A program made the position numbers and the translations under genes. Below the pieces are notes generated by a model, which searched no databases, was not told the origin of the DNA, and saw nothing but the letters and a program-made list of their open reading frames with translations. Source: Aromatoleum aromaticum EbN1 (GTDB lineage: Bacteria; Pseudomonadota; Gammaproteobacteria; Burkholderiales; Rhodocyclaceae). Taken from it: a stretch of 64,000 bases of DNA. The DNA lies in NCBI RefSeq assembly GCF_000025965.1, contig NC_006513.1, positions 2,294,001 to 2,358,000 on the forward strand, in the 5' to 3' direction. Positions within the stretch are counted from its first letter, which is position 1; each line of letters opens with the position of its first letter. Of this stretch, positions 15,033-25,015 are shown one piece after another.

Positions 15033-16435
15033 TTCTGGCCTCGCTTTCCTTGCCACAGTTCGAGAAAAGTGCGTCCGGGCGGCGCCGGCAGGTCGCGCGA
15101 GTCGGTCCAGCCGCCCGCGAGCGGCAGGCGGCGGATGCGGCCGCGGCGACTGAGGGCCGACAGCGCGCGCGCGGCGACCTGCTCGATCGCGTGGTACAGC
15201 TTCGGCCGCGTCGCGACCCAGCGCCAGACATTGAGCGCGCGCTTCTGCATCACCGGCGTGATGTTCTGTTGGTGCTGCAGGTGGCGCAGCTCGCGCAGCA
15301 GTTCCGGCAGCGGGATCTTGACCGGGCACACCGACTGGCAGCGGCCGTTCAGCGTGCAGGCGTTCGGCAGGTCGTACGCGGCGTCGAGGCCCTTGATCAG
15401 CGGCGTCAGCACCGAGCCCATCGGCCCCGGGTAGACCCAGCCGTACGCGTGACCGCCCACCGCGCCATAGACCGGGCAGTGGTTCATGCACGCGCCGCAG
15501 CGGATGCAGCGCAGCATGTCGCGGAAGCGCCCGGCGAGCATCTTCGAGCGGCCGTTGTCGACCAGCACGACGTGGTATTCCTCGGGCCCGTCGAGGTCGT
15601 CGGCGCGGCGTGGGCCGGTCGAGATCGTCGTATAGGTCTCGGTCTCCTGGCCGGTCGCGCTGCGCGCGAGGAGGCGCAGGAACAGCGTCGCGTCGTCCAA
15701 CGTCGGCACCACGCGCTCGATGCCGGAGGTGACGATATGCACTTTCGCCAGCGTCTGCGTCAGGTCGCCGTTGCCTTCGTTGGTGACGATGATCGACGAG
15801 CCGGTCTCGGCGACGAGGAAGTTGCCGCCGGTGATGCCGACGTCGGCGCGGAAGTATTTGTCGCGCAGCACGCGGCGCGCCTCGTCGACGAGCTCGGGGA
15901 TCTGCGTCTTGCGCGGGCCGCCGTGCGCCGCCTCGAAGAGGTCCGACACCTGGTCCTTCGTCTTGTGCACCGCCGGCGCGATGATGTGCGACGGCGGCTC
16001 GTGCGCGAGCTGGATGATGTATTCGCCCAGATCGGTCTCGACGACTTCCATGCCGTTGTCGATCAGTGCGTCGTTGAGGTCGATTTCCTCGGACACCATC
16101 GACTTGCCTTTCGTGACCGTCCTGGCGCCGACCCGCTTGCAGATGCCGAGGATGATTTCGCGCGCCTCGGCCGCGTCGCGCGCCCAGTGCACGCGCCCGC
16201 CGGCGGCCGTGACCGCCTGCTCGTAGCGCTCGAGATAATGGTCGAGATTGTCGAGGACATGGTTCTTGAGGCTCTTCGCCTCCTCGCGCAGCTGCTCGAA
16301 TTCCGGCAGCTCGGCGACCTGCAGCGCGCGCTTGCCGACGAAGCCGTAGCGCGCGCGCCCGAGCGCGGTCTGCAGGTTCGCGTCGTGGATCGCGAAGACC
16401 GAGCGTTCCTTGAATTCGTTCGAACGGATCTGCAT
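15029..16435 (-). CDS. lutB: Lactate utilisation iron-sulfur protein B
   Basis: A 468-residue protein with an N-terminal LUD domain (TKGKSMVSEEIDLNDAL, GITGGNFLVAETGSS). A C-terminal ferredoxin-type region binds two [4Fe-4S] clusters (CIRCGACMNHCPVYG near 305-319 and CTLNGRCQSVCP near 355). The DUF3390-type tail follows. It transfers electrons during L-lactate oxidation. The start codon shares one base with the lutA stop (TGATG), so the operon is translationally coupled. Confidence 0.95.
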   Translation of the reverse strand: MQIRSNEFKERSVFAIHDANLQTALGRARYGFVGKRALQVAELPEFEQLREEAKSLKNHVLDNLDHYLERYEQAVTAAGGRVHWARDAAEAREIILGICKRVGARTVTKGKSMVSEEIDLNDALIDNGMEVVETDLGEYIIQLAHEPPSHIIAPAVHKTKDQVSDLFEAAHGGPRKTQIPELVDEARRVLRDKYFRADVGITGGNFLVAETGSSIIVTNEGNGDLTQTLAKVHIVTSGIERVVPTLDDATLFLRLLARSATGQETETYTTISTGPRRADDLDGPEEYHVVLVDNGRSKMLAGRFRDMLRCIRCGACMNHCPVYGAVGGHAYGWVYPGPMGSVLTPLIKGLDAAYDLPNACTLNGRCQSVCPVKIPLPELLRELRHLQHQQNITPVMQKRALNVWRWVATRPKLYHAIEQVAARALSALSRRGRIRRLPLAGGWTDSRDLPAPPGRTFLELWQGKRGQK

Positions 16436-17223
16436 CAGCGCGACTCCTTCGGTGCGTCGGCGAGACCTGGCCCGTCGGCGAAGCCGGCGAGCACTTCGGC
16501 GGCGTGGAACACCTTGACCGGAGCGTGGATGCGCTTCAGCCGCCCGGCGATGTTCATCAGGCAGCCCAGATCGCCGCCGAGCAGCGTGTCGGCGCCGGTG
16601 GCGAGGATGTTGCGCACTTTGTCATCGACCATTTTCTCGGAAATTTCCGGGTATTTGACGCAGAACGTGCCGCCGAAGCCGCAGCACACTTCGGCGTCTT
16701 CCATCTCCCTGAGCTTGAGCCCGTCGACGTCGCCGAGCAACGCGCGCGGCTGGCCCTTGATGCCGAGCCCGCGCAGGCCCGAACACGAGTCGTGGTAAGT
16801 CGCGGTGCCCGCGTAGCGCGCATCGAGCGTGACTGCGGCGCCGCGCACGTCGGCGAGGAACGACAGCAGCTCGAAGCTCTTCCCCGACAGCGCTTCGGCG
16901 CGCGGCAGCCACTGCGGGTCGTCGGCGAAGAGCGCCGGGTAGTCGTGGCGGATCGTCGCCATGCACGAGCCGGACGGCCCGACGACGTAGTCGAAATGCT
17001 CGAATGCCTCGATGACCTGCCGCGCCAGCGCACGCGCCGCATCGTAGTCGCCGCTGTTGTAGCCGGGCTGGCCGCAGCACGTCTGGCTCGCCGGCACCTC
17101 GACGCTGCATCCCGCGTCTTCGAGCAGCTTGACCGCGGAAAAACCGACGTTCGGGCGGAACAGGTTCATCAGACACGTGGCGAACAGTCCGACGCGGGGC
17201 CCGGCAGTAGGCGATGAGGTCAT
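16435..17223 (-). CDS. lutA: Lactate utilisation protein A (CCG-domain Fe-S oxidoreductase)
   Basis: A 262-residue protein made of two cysteine-rich CCG domains: SQTCCGQPGYNSGDY near 47-61 and EVCCGFGGTFCVKYPEIS near 179, with YHDSCSGLRGLG between. This is the heterodisulfide-reductase-like subunit of the LutABC/YkgEFG complex oxidising L-lactate to pyruvate. It is the first gene of the operon. Its promoter should lie in 17224-17400; a GGAG ribosome-binding site is near the ATG. Confidence 0.94.
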   Translation of the reverse strand: MTSSPTAGPRVGLFATCLMNLFRPNVGFSAVKLLEDAGCSVEVPASQTCCGQPGYNSGDYDAARALARQVIEAFEHFDYVVGPSGSCMATIRHDYPALFADDPQWLPRAEALSGKSFELLSFLADVRGAAVTLDARYAGTATYHDSCSGLRGLGIKGQPRALLGDVDGLKLREMEDAEVCCGFGGTFCVKYPEISEKMVDDKVRNILATGADTLLGGDLGCLMNIAGRLKRIHAPVKVFHAAEVLAGFADGPGLADAPKESR

Positions 17224-17550
17224 GAAGCGGTCTCCGGTTCTTGTTCTGGGCAGGTGAGCGATGAGGGCAGAGCGATGTTAGCAAGCGCTGCCGCGATGCA
17301 GGGCGAGGGATTTTCAGGCCGGCGATGAGCGCGTTTCATGCCAGCGTCAGCATAGCAGAGGCCCAGGGCGGCGACGGGCCACCGGCCGGGCGCGTTTCCG
17401 CCGGCCGTGGCACACTGCGCCGGTCGCGCCGGCCGGATCGTCCCCACTGGACGATTGTCGGCGGGGCGATGACAATCCCGCTGCGCGCTCGCACGTCCGG
17501 CGTCCGCCGTGGTTGCTGCGCGCGTTCACTGAACGAGAAGATAATCCCGC
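17224..17550. other. Divergent intergenic region between lutA and the RND operon
   Basis: These 327 bp must hold the promoters of both lutABC and the RND pump. A GC-rich hairpin with one bulge is visible (GCCACCGGCC at 17378-17387 against GGCCGTGGC at 17403-17411). No open frame here has coding character, and no clear -35/-10 pair or known operator could be picked out. Confidence 0.5.
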
Positions 17551-18555
17551 ATGAAGCGTCTCCTGTGCCTTGTCTTGATATTGTCGGCGCTGTTGCCCCG
17601 CTTTGCGGCGGCCGTCGAATGGTCGGCCCGCCCGTTGTCCGAAGTCGCGGTGTATCCCGAATTCCGCGCCTCGGCGCACGTGGTGGCGGTCGATGAGGCG
17701 CGCATCGCCGCCGAAGTCTCCGGCCGCATCGAGAGCCTGCCGAAGCGCGTCGGGCAGGCGGTCGCGAAAGGCGCGGAGCTCGCGCGCATCGACGACGCCG
17801 CGTACCGCATCGAGGTGGAGCGCGCCGCGGCGCAGAGCCGGCTGATCGGCGATCGTGTCAAGCTCGCCGAGGCGCAGCTCGACCAGGCTCGCGCGCTCGC
17901 CAACCAGGGCTTCATCAGCGCGGATGCGCTCAGGATCCGGGAAACCGAACTCGCAGTGCTGAAAAGCGAACTCGCCGCGACGCGCCAGGGGGTCGAGGCG
18001 GCGCGCCTGCAGTTCGCGCGCACGACGATCCGCGCGCCCTTCGCCGGCATCGTGCGCGAGCGCATCGCGAGCGTCGGCGACCTCGCCGTGCCCGGCACGC
18101 CGCTACTGGTGCTGTCGGCGACCGACAACATCGAGCTGCGGGCGCGCGTGCCGACGGCGCAGATCGGCAGCCTGCGCGCGGCCGGCAAGTGGGAGCTCGC
18201 GGCCGGCGGCGCGACGCACCCACTGCGCCTGCTGCGCGTGTCGCCGGTCGTCGAGCCGGGCGGGCAGGCCCAGGAGGCGGTGTTCTCGTCGAACGCAGCG
18301 CTCGCGCCGGGGCTCGCCGGCGAGGTGCGCTGGCGCAGCCAGGTGCCGCATCTGCCGCCGGCCTTCCTGCAGCAACGCGCTGATGGGCTCGGCGCCTACG
18401 TCGAGCGTGACGGCAAGCCGGTGTTCGTTGCGCTGCCCGACGCCGAGGCAGGGCGGCCGGCGGCCGTCGACTGGCCGGCCGATACTGCGGTGATCGACGA
18501 GGGGCGCTTTGCGATCGGCCTGAGCGCCAACGGCGCGGCAGGAAACGGCAAATGA
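17551..18555 (+). CDS. RND efflux periplasmic adaptor (membrane fusion) protein
   Basis: A 334-residue HlyD/AcrA-type adaptor. It has a signal peptide (CLVLILSALLPRFAAA), a first lipoyl half (AAEVSGRIESLPKRVGQAVAKGAELARID), a helical hairpin around residues 90-150, and a second lipoyl half with the typical RTTIRAPFAGIVRERIASVGDLAVPGTPL. It bridges the inner-membrane pump to an outer-membrane channel. The stop overlaps the permease start (ATGA). No outer-membrane factor gene is adjacent, so a channel encoded elsewhere must be used. Confidence 0.93.
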   Translation: MKRLLCLVLILSALLPRFAAAVEWSARPLSEVAVYPEFRASAHVVAVDEARIAAEVSGRIESLPKRVGQAVAKGAELARIDDAAYRIEVERAAAQSRLIGDRVKLAEAQLDQARALANQGFISADALRIRETELAVLKSELAATRQGVEAARLQFARTTIRAPFAGIVRERIASVGDLAVPGTPLLVLSATDNIELRARVPTAQIGSLRAAGKWELAAGGATHPLRLLRVSPVVEPGGQAQEAVFSSNAALAPGLAGEVRWRSQVPHLPPAFLQQRADGLGAYVERDGKPVFVALPDAEAGRPAAVDWPADTAVIDEGRFAIGLSANGAAGNGK

Positions 18556-21500
18556 GCGGCTGGTACCGGCGGCTGATCGACAATCACCCGCTCGCGAACA
18601 TCGCGTTCGCCTTGGTGCTGCTCGGCGGCATCACGACCTACCTGACGATGCCGCGCGCGCAGGACCCGGAGATCAATTTCAACTGGGTCAACATCATCAC
18701 GACCTTGCCGGGAGCCTCCGCCGAGGATATCGAGCGCGAACTCACCGGTCCGCTCGAAGACGCGATCAAGCAGGTCAAGGACATCAAGTTCGTGTCGTCG
18801 TCGAGCCGCGAGGGTGTGTCATCGCTGCTGGTGCGTTTCGAGGAGATCGGCGAGCAGGAGTTCGACAAGCGCGTGAACGACCTGCGCCGCGAGGTGCAGA
18901 ACAAGGCCGAGGCCGAACTGCCAGCGGAGGCGACCGAGCCGGTGATCGTCGAGATCACGACGTCGAATGGCTTCCCGACGGCGATACTGGTGCTCTACGG
19001 CGCCGGCGGCGGCGAGACGCTGCGCAGCGCGGCGTTCGGCATCAAGAAGGATCTGGAACGGCTCGCCGACGTCGATCAGGTTATCGCGGTCGGTTTCGAT
19101 GAGCCGGAGCTGCACGTCGACTTCGACCCGGATCGCGTCGCTGCGGCGGGCCTGTCGCCGGTGCAGGTGTCGGACAGCGTCGCGGCGTGGTTCCGCAACA
19201 CGCTCGGCGGGCGCATGCGGGTGCAGGACCGCGAGTGGCTGGTGCGCCTCGAAGGCAAGACGCCGGACCCGGAAGTGCTCGCGCAGGCGGCGGTCGTGAC
19301 GCCCGATGGGCGGGTCGCGCTCGGCGAAGTCGCGCGGGTCGCGCGCGGCCACGAGCGCACCGGCCAGCTCGTCAGCTACAACGGCCAGCCGGCGGTGATG
19401 ATGTCGATCACGAAGCAGGCCGGCAGCAACACGCTCGAGCTCGTCGACCGGTTGAAGCGCTTTGCCGCCGAGCGCAATCCGCTGTTGCTCGGCGAAGGCG
19501 TGCAGCTGGTGATGGTCGACGACCAGACGCACATGACGCGCGACGCGATCGGCGTCATGGAGTCGAACGCGCTGTTCGGCCTGGTGCTGGTGCTCGGCCT
19601 GTGCTGGCTGTTCCTCGGCCCGCGGCTCGCGCTGCTGGTCGGGCTCGGCGTGCCGTTCGCGCTCGCCGGCACGTTCCTGCTCGTCGATCTGATCGGCTCG
19701 ACGCTGAACCTCACGGTGCTGCTCGGCGTCGTCATTGCGCTTGGCATGCTCGTCGACGACGCGGTGGTGATCGTCGAGGCGATCTATTACCGGCTGCAGC
19801 GCGGTGACCCGGCGGAGGTCGCCATCGTCGAAGGGGTGCGCGAAGTGGCGCTGCCGGTGATCTCGTCGGTGCTGACGACGATCGCCGCGTTCCTGCCGCT
19901 GATGCTGCTGCCGGGCATCCTCGGCAAGTTCATGTTCCTCGTGCCGTTCGTGGTCACCGCGGGCCTGGCGGTCAGTCTCGTCGAGGCGTTCTGGATGATC
20001 CCCGCGCACATCCTCGCGCTGCGCCCGGACTTCATGCAGCGCCGCAGCCGCATGCAGGCGCGGCGCGAGTACTTCACGCACTGGCTGCGCGTAAAGTACT
20101 CGCGCCTGCTCGTGCGCGTTTTCCGTCGGCCGAAAACCGCGCTCGCGGCGCTGGCGCTGGTGATGGCCGGCGCGGTCGGGGCGCTGGCGGGAGGGCTCGT
20201 GAAGATCCAGTTTTTCGCCTTCGACCCGGTGCGCCTGTTCTATGTCAGTTTGGACATGCCGGCTGGGGTCACGCTGCAGCGCACGCTGGCCGAGGCCGAG
20301 CGGGCGGCGCAGGTCGTGCAGCAGACGCTCGACCCGGCCGAGGTGCGTTCGGTGACCGCGTATGCGGGTATCAAGTTCACCGACACCGAACCGCTGTACG
20401 GCGACCAGTATGGCCAGGTGATCGTGTCGCTGAATCCGCGCCGGGGCGAACTGCGCAACACCGCCGAGGTGATCGCCGCGGTGCGCGAGCCGGTGCTGGC
20501 GCTGCAGGGCGAAGGGAAGTTCTCGTTCCTCGAGCTGAAGGGAGGGCCGCCGACGGCGCGGCCGATCAGCGTCAAGGTCAAGGCCGACAACTACGAGGAA
20601 TTGCGCGCCGCCGCCGACGCGCTGTTCGCCGAAGTCGCGAAGATCCCCGGCGTGAAGGACCTCACCGACGACGACGTGGCGGGCCGCGCCGAACTGCGGC
20701 TGGTGTTGAACCGCGAGAAGCTTGCGCGGGCCGGCGTCGCGCCGGGCGAAGTCGCGCGCCTGCTGCGCCTGTATGGCGAAGGCGAGATGGTCGCGACGAC
20801 GCGCGACGAGGGCGAGAAAGTCGAAGTCGTCGTGCGCGCGCGCCCCGAGACGCTGACCGATGTCGGGGAACTGTTGCAGCGGCCGGTGCCGCTGCCACGC
20901 GACGCAGGGGATGTGCGGCGCAGCGTGCAGCTCGGTTCGCTCGTCGACGCGGAAACGCGCATCTCGAAGGGCTACATACGGCACTATCAGCTGACGCGCG
21001 CGATCACGATCGAGGCCGGCCTCGACCAGGACGAGATCGATACGCTGACGGCGAACAACCGGTTGAAGGCGGCCTGGGCCGAGCTGCAGCCGCGCTTCCC
21101 GAACGTCGAGCTCGATTTCTCGGGCGAACTCGACGACATCCAGGAAAGCCTGGACTCGATGGCAGCGCTGTTCTCGCTGGGCGTCGGCCTGATCTACCTG
21201 ATCCTCGCGACGCAGTTCCGTAGCTATTGGCAGCCGCTGATGGTCCTCGTCACCGTGCCGCTCGCGTTCACCGGCGTGCTGCTCGGCCTTCTCGTATCGG
21301 GCAACCCGCTGTCGCTGTACACGATGTACGGCGTCATCGCGCTCGCCGGCATCGCGGTGAACTCCGCGATCGTGCTGATCGACGCGGCGAACGAGCGGCG
21401 CGTGGCCGGCATGACGGTGCAGCACGCGGCCATTTATGCGGCGAGGCGGCGCGTGGTGCCGATCCTGATCACGTCGACGACGACCATCGCCGGCCTGTTC

Positions 21501-21695
21501 TCGCTCGCCATCGGCCTCGGCGGCAAGTCGCTGATGTGGGGGCCGGTCGCGGCGAGCATCGTGTGGGGGCTCGGGTTCTCGACCTTGCTGACCTTGTTCG
21601 CGATCCCGCTGATCTACCGCCTGGCGATGGGACGGTTGCGGCGGGACCACGGCGTTCCCGTCGCCCGCCTCGCGCCGCCCCGCTCGCCGCGCTGA
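18552..21695 (+). CDS. RND efflux permease
   Basis: A 1047-residue AcrB-superfamily pump with 12 membrane segments and two large periplasmic loops. The proton-relay aspartates are D402-D403 in ALGMLVDDAVVIVEA. ATQFRSYWQPLMVLVTVPLAFTG and GIAVNSAIVLIDAANE are the second-half signatures. It exports hydrophobic compounds or drugs; the substrate is not predictable, and it is not of the metal-exporting CusA type by eye. It is translationally coupled to its adaptor. A 13-bp stem spans the stop codon. Confidence 0.93.
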   Translation: MSGWYRRLIDNHPLANIAFALVLLGGITTYLTMPRAQDPEINFNWVNIITTLPGASAEDIERELTGPLEDAIKQVKDIKFVSSSSREGVSSLLVRFEEIGEQEFDKRVNDLRREVQNKAEAELPAEATEPVIVEITTSNGFPTAILVLYGAGGGETLRSAAFGIKKDLERLADVDQVIAVGFDEPELHVDFDPDRVAAAGLSPVQVSDSVAAWFRNTLGGRMRVQDREWLVRLEGKTPDPEVLAQAAVVTPDGRVALGEVARVARGHERTGQLVSYNGQPAVMMSITKQAGSNTLELVDRLKRFAAERNPLLLGEGVQLVMVDDQTHMTRDAIGVMESNALFGLVLVLGLCWLFLGPRLALLVGLGVPFALAGTFLLVDLIGSTLNLTVLLGVVIALGMLVDDAVVIVEAIYYRLQRGDPAEVAIVEGVREVALPVISSVLTTIAAFLPLMLLPGILGKFMFLVPFVVTAGLAVSLVEAFWMIPAHILALRPDFMQRRSRMQARREYFTHWLRVKYSRLLVRVFRRPKTALAALALVMAGAVGALAGGLVKIQFFAFDPVRLFYVSLDMPAGVTLQRTLAEAERAAQVVQQTLDPAEVRSVTAYAGIKFTDTEPLYGDQYGQVIVSLNPRRGELRNTAEVIAAVREPVLALQGEGKFSFLELKGGPPTARPISVKVKADNYEELRAAADALFAEVAKIPGVKDLTDDDVAGRAELRLVLNREKLARAGVAPGEVARLLRLYGEGEMVATTRDEGEKVEVVVRARPETLTDVGELLQRPVPLPRDAGDVRRSVQLGSLVDAETRISKGYIRHYQLTRAITIEAGLDQDEIDTLTANNRLKAAWAELQPRFPNVELDFSGELDDIQESLDSMAALFSLGVGLIYLILATQFRSYWQPLMVLVTVPLAFTGVLLGLLVSGNPLSLYTMYGVIALAGIAVNSAIVLIDAANERRVAGMTVQHAAIYAARRRVVPILITSTTTIAGLFSLAIGLGGKSLMWGPVAASIVWGLGFSTLLTLFAIPLIYRLAMGRLRRDHGVPVARLAPPRSPR

Positions 21696-21709
21696 GCGAG
21701 CGGGGCGGC
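21674..21709. promoter_or_regulatory. Stop-codon hairpin between RND permease and DUF2784 gene
   Basis: A perfect 13-bp inverted repeat (GCCGCCCCGCTCG / CGAGCGGGGCGGC) with a 10-nt loop. The permease TGA (21693-21695) lies in the loop and the stem ends 7 bp before the downstream ribosome-binding site. No T-tract follows. It may be a mRNA 3' stabiliser or attenuate read-through into the next gene. Confidence 0.55.
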
Positions 21710-21726
21710 ACTTGCCGGAGGAGCGA

Positions 21727-22134
21727 ATGCTCGCGGGTTTCGCTGCCGATTTCGTCGTCCTGGCCCATTTCGCGTTCATCCTGTTCGTCGTCGCGGGCGG
21801 CGCGCTGGTGCTGCGCTGGCCGCGCCTCGCGTGGCTGCACATGCCGGTCGTCGCGTGGGGGGCGGGGATCGAGCTGATCGGTGGCGTGTGCCCGCTGACG
21901 CCGCTCGAAAACTCGTTGCGCGGCGCAGCCGGCGAAGCGGGCTATACGGAAGGTTTCATCGAGCATTACCTGCTGCCGCTGATCTATCCCGCAGGGCTGA
22001 CGCCGGCGATCGGCACGGTGCTCGGCGTTTTCGTGCTCGCGGTCAATGCGGTGTTCTATGCGGTGCTGTGGCGCCGTCGCCGGCGACGGGTCGCGCGGAG
22101 CGCATCGGACGCCCGGCCGGGTGCCGGCGATTGA
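21727..22134 (+). CDS. DUF2784 membrane protein
   Basis: A 135-residue integral membrane protein with about four membrane segments and the family pattern [41 protein letters not shown] and [13 protein letters not shown]. Function is unknown. A TTG is available at 21712, but GGAGGAG at 21717-21723 lies within that extension and ideally spaced for ATG 21727, which is therefore the start. It ends with a run of arginines in the cytosolic tail. Confidence 0.88.
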   Translation: MLAGFAADFVVLAHFAFILFVVAGGALVLRWPRLAWLHMPVVAWGAGIELIGGVCPLTPLENSLRGAAGEAGYTEGFIEHYLLPLIYPAGLTPAIGTVLGVFVLAVNAVFYAVLWRRRRRRVARSASDARPGAGD

Positions 22135-22165
22135 ACCGAAGCGCGGCTCGGAGCGTCCCAGTACA

Positions 22166-24373
22166 ATGCCCGTCACCATGCCTGCCGCTCCCGTCCCCAG
22201 CATTTTCGCCCGCGCCCGCCCGCCGGCCAGTCCCGCTCCGTTCCTGCCGATGTCGCGCGCCGAGATGCGTGAGCTCGGCTGGGACGAGTGCGATGTCGTG
22301 CTCGTCACCGGCGACGCGTACCTCGACCACCCGAGCTTCGGCATGGCGCTCGTCGGGCGGCTGCTCGAAGCGCAGGGCTTTCGCGTCGGCATCATCAGCC
22401 AGCCGGACTGGAAGAGCGCCGAGCCTTTCCGCGCGCTGGGGCGCCCGCGGCTGTTCTTCGGCATCACCGCGGGGAACATGGATTCGCTCATCAACCGCTA
22501 CACCGCCGAGCGCAAGATCCGCTCGGACGACGCCTATACCCCGGACGCGGAGGCCGGCCGCCGGCCCGACCGCGCAGTGACCGTCTACGCCCAGCGTGCG
22601 CGCGAAGCTTTCCCCGGCGCGAATGTCGTCCTCGGCAGCATCGAAGCGTCGCTGCGCCGCATCGCGCATTACGACTACTGGTCGGACAAGGTGCGCCGGT
22701 CGGTGCTCGCGGACTCGAAAGCCGACCTGCTGCTGTTCGGCAGCGCCGAGCGCGCGCTGGTCGCGCTCGCGCACCGGCTCGACGCCGGCGAGCCGATCGA
22801 CGCGATCCGCGACTTGCGTGGTACCGCCTTCCTCGCGAAGCCCGGGTGGCTGCCGGACGCCGACTGGTGCGAGCAGGACTCGACCGCGCTCGACCGTCCG
22901 GGCCGCGTCGAGCCGCATCCCGACCCATACGCGATGGAGCCCGAAAAGCCGGCGGCGGCCGGCGAAGGCGGCGCCCAGCCGGTGCGCATCGTCCCGGCCG
23001 AGGAACGTGCCGCGGCGCGGCGCCAGGCGCGCGGCAGGACGGTCGTGCGCCTGCCGTCGTATGAGACGGTCGCCATAGATCCGGTGATGTACGCGCACGC
23101 TTCGCGCGTGTTCCACCTTGAATCGAACCCCGGCAACGCGCGCGCGCTCGTCCAGGCGCACGGCGACGGGCCGGGACGGCGCGACGTGTGGCTCAACCCG
23201 CCGCCGATCCCGCTTTCCACGCCCGAAATGGATTTCGTCTTCGGCCTGCCGTACGCGCGCCGGCCGCACCCGTCGTACGGCGACGCGCGAATTCCCGCGT
23301 GGGACATGATCAAGTTCTCGATCAACATCATGCGCGGCTGCTTCGGCGGCTGTACGTTCTGCTCGATCACCGAGCACGAAGGCCGCATCATCCAGAGCCG
23401 TTCGGAGGCATCGATCCTGCACGAAATCGAGGAGATTCGCGACCGGACGCCGGATTTCAAGGGGCACATCACCGACCTCGGCGGCCCGACCGCGAACATG
23501 TACCGCATGGCGTGCAAGGACAAGCAGATCGAGTCCTCGTGCCGGCGCCTGTCGTGCGTCTATCCCGGCATCTGCGAGAACCTCCAGACCGACCACGCGC
23601 CGCTGATCTCGCTGTATCGCAAGGCGCGTGCGATTCCGGGTGTCAAGCGCGTGACGATCGGCTCGGGGCTGCGCTACGACCTCGCGGTGCGCTCGCCGGA
23701 GTACGTCAGGGAACTCGTCACCCACCACGTCAGCGGCCTGCTGAAGATCGCGCCCGAGCATACCGAGGAAGGGCCGCTGTCGAAGATGATGAAGCCCGGC
23801 ATCGGCACGTACGAGAAGTTTGCCGCGATGTTCGAGAAATACTCGCGCGAGGCCGGCAAGAAGCAGCACCTCGTGCCGTACTTCATCGCCGCGCACCCGG
23901 GCACGACCGACGAGGATATGCTGAACCTGGCGCTGTGGCTGAAGAAGAACGGCTTCAGGCCCGACCAGGTGCAGACGTTCATGCCGACGCCGATGGCGAT
24001 GGCGACGACGATGTACCACAGCCGCCGCAATCCGCTGCGCAAGGTGTCCGCCGACTCGGAGATCGTCGAGACCGCGCGCGCGGGCAAGCTCAGGAAGCTG
24101 CACAAGGCGCTGCTGCGCTGGCACGACCCGGAGAACTGGCCGCTGATCCGCGAAGCGCTGCTCGGCATGGGCCGTGCGGAGCTGATCGGCAGCGGGCCGA
24201 ACTGCCTCGTGCCGCGGCATCAGCCGGGCGTGCCGCTCGCCGTCGACCGCCCGGGACGTCGTCCCGCCTCGCGTTCCGGTGGCGAGTGCCGTGCGGCGCC
24301 GGCCCGCAAGGGCAGCGGTAGCGGGGCGGCTGCCGCGCCGGCGGTATCGAACCGGCGCAAGGCCCGCTCCTGA
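22166..24373 (+). CDS. ygiQ: YgiQ-family radical SAM protein
   Basis: A 735-residue protein, close to E. coli YgiQ (739). The N-terminal domain ([21 protein letters not shown]) resembles cobalamin-binding folds. The radical SAM cluster motif is C392-x3-C396-x2-C399 in [17 protein letters not shown]. The C-terminal part ([19 protein letters not shown]) is family-specific, followed by a basic Ser/Gly-rich tail. It probably performs radical chemistry on an unknown substrate; the family function is unestablished. ATG 22178 is an alternative start. Confidence 0.92.
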   Translation: MPVTMPAAPVPSIFARARPPASPAPFLPMSRAEMRELGWDECDVVLVTGDAYLDHPSFGMALVGRLLEAQGFRVGIISQPDWKSAEPFRALGRPRLFFGITAGNMDSLINRYTAERKIRSDDAYTPDAEAGRRPDRAVTVYAQRAREAFPGANVVLGSIEASLRRIAHYDYWSDKVRRSVLADSKADLLLFGSAERALVALAHRLDAGEPIDAIRDLRGTAFLAKPGWLPDADWCEQDSTALDRPGRVEPHPDPYAMEPEKPAAAGEGGAQPVRIVPAEERAAARRQARGRTVVRLPSYETVAIDPVMYAHASRVFHLESNPGNARALVQAHGDGPGRRDVWLNPPPIPLSTPEMDFVFGLPYARRPHPSYGDARIPAWDMIKFSINIMRGCFGGCTFCSITEHEGRIIQSRSEASILHEIEEIRDRTPDFKGHITDLGGPTANMYRMACKDKQIESSCRRLSCVYPGICENLQTDHAPLISLYRKARAIPGVKRVTIGSGLRYDLAVRSPEYVRELVTHHVSGLLKIAPEHTEEGPLSKMMKPGIGTYEKFAAMFEKYSREAGKKQHLVPYFIAAHPGTTDEDMLNLALWLKKNGFRPDQVQTFMPTPMAMATTMYHSRRNPLRKVSADSEIVETARAGKLRKLHKALLRWHDPENWPLIREALLGMGRAELIGSGPNCLVPRHQPGVPLAVDRPGRRPASRSGGECRAAPARKGSGSGAAAAPAVSNRRKARS

Positions 24374-24526
24374 CGGGGGCGGAACGCCCTGCGACGTTTG
24401 TCGCTGCTCAAGGCCGATCGCTGCGTCCGTGGAGACAATGGCACGAACGGCAACGTGAATCGCGAAGCCTTCACGGCAACGGTCGCGGCGCCGGAAATAT
24501 TTCACCCCTCTGCAACAGGAGTCGAT

Positions 24527-24982
24527 ATGAACACCCGTCCCGCCTTCCTCCGTCTTGTTTCCGCCCTCGGCCTGGTCGCTGCATTCGCGGGCGGACCGGT
24601 TTTCGCAGCCGGCGAGGAAGTCGTCATGTACAAGGATCCGAATTGCGGCTGCTGCGGCAAGTGGGCCGAGCACATGCGCGCGAGCGGATTCGCTGTGAAG
24701 GAAGTCCGCAGCACCGCGATGAGCGCGGTCAAGCGCGAAGCCGGAGTGCCGCAGGCGCTCGCTTCGTGCCACACGGCGAAGATCGGCGGCTATGTCGTCG
24801 AAGGCCACGTGCCTGCAGCGGACGTGCGGCGCCTGCTCGCCGAAAAGCCGAAAGTGGCCGGCATCGCGGCGCCGGGAATGCCGGCGGGCTCGCCGGGCAT
24901 GGAAGGGGCGTATCCTTCCGAGCGTTACGATGTCGTCAGCTTCGATGCGGACGGCAAGCACCGGACGTTCGCGTCGCACTGA
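24527..24982 (+). CDS. DUF411 periplasmic metal-binding-type protein
   Basis: A 151-residue protein with a Sec signal (LVAAFAGGPVFAAG) and a DUF411 thioredoxin-like domain beginning VVMYKDPNCGCCGKWAEHM, where the CxCC cluster sits near residue 40. SCHTAKIGGYVVEGHVPAADV contains a second conserved Cys/His. DUF411 proteins often sit beside copper-resistance genes and are thought to bind metal, but no copper gene is adjacent here. ACAGGAG precedes ATG 24527. Probably co-transcribed with the small gene 33 bp downstream. Confidence 0.88.
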   Translation: MNTRPAFLRLVSALGLVAAFAGGPVFAAGEEVVMYKDPNCGCCGKWAEHMRASGFAVKEVRSTAMSAVKREAGVPQALASCHTAKIGGYVVEGHVPAADVRRLLAEKPKVAGIAAPGMPAGSPGMEGAYPSERYDVVSFDADGKHRTFASH

Positions 24983-25015
24983 CGCCGGCGGCGGAAGTTG
25001 ACCAGGGAGTCAGTC

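Noticed and set aside
17325-17696. Plus-strand frame spanning the lutA-RND intergenic region
   Set aside because: It overlaps the start of the adaptor gene in another frame and its translation lacks coding character.
18819-21842. Open frame of about 1000 codons antisense to the RND permease, and similar long antisense frames at 22043-24979, 28579-31158 and 48458-51061
   Set aside because: They are shadows of well-identified genes in high-GC DNA, with Arg/His/Asp-rich low-complexity translations and no family features.
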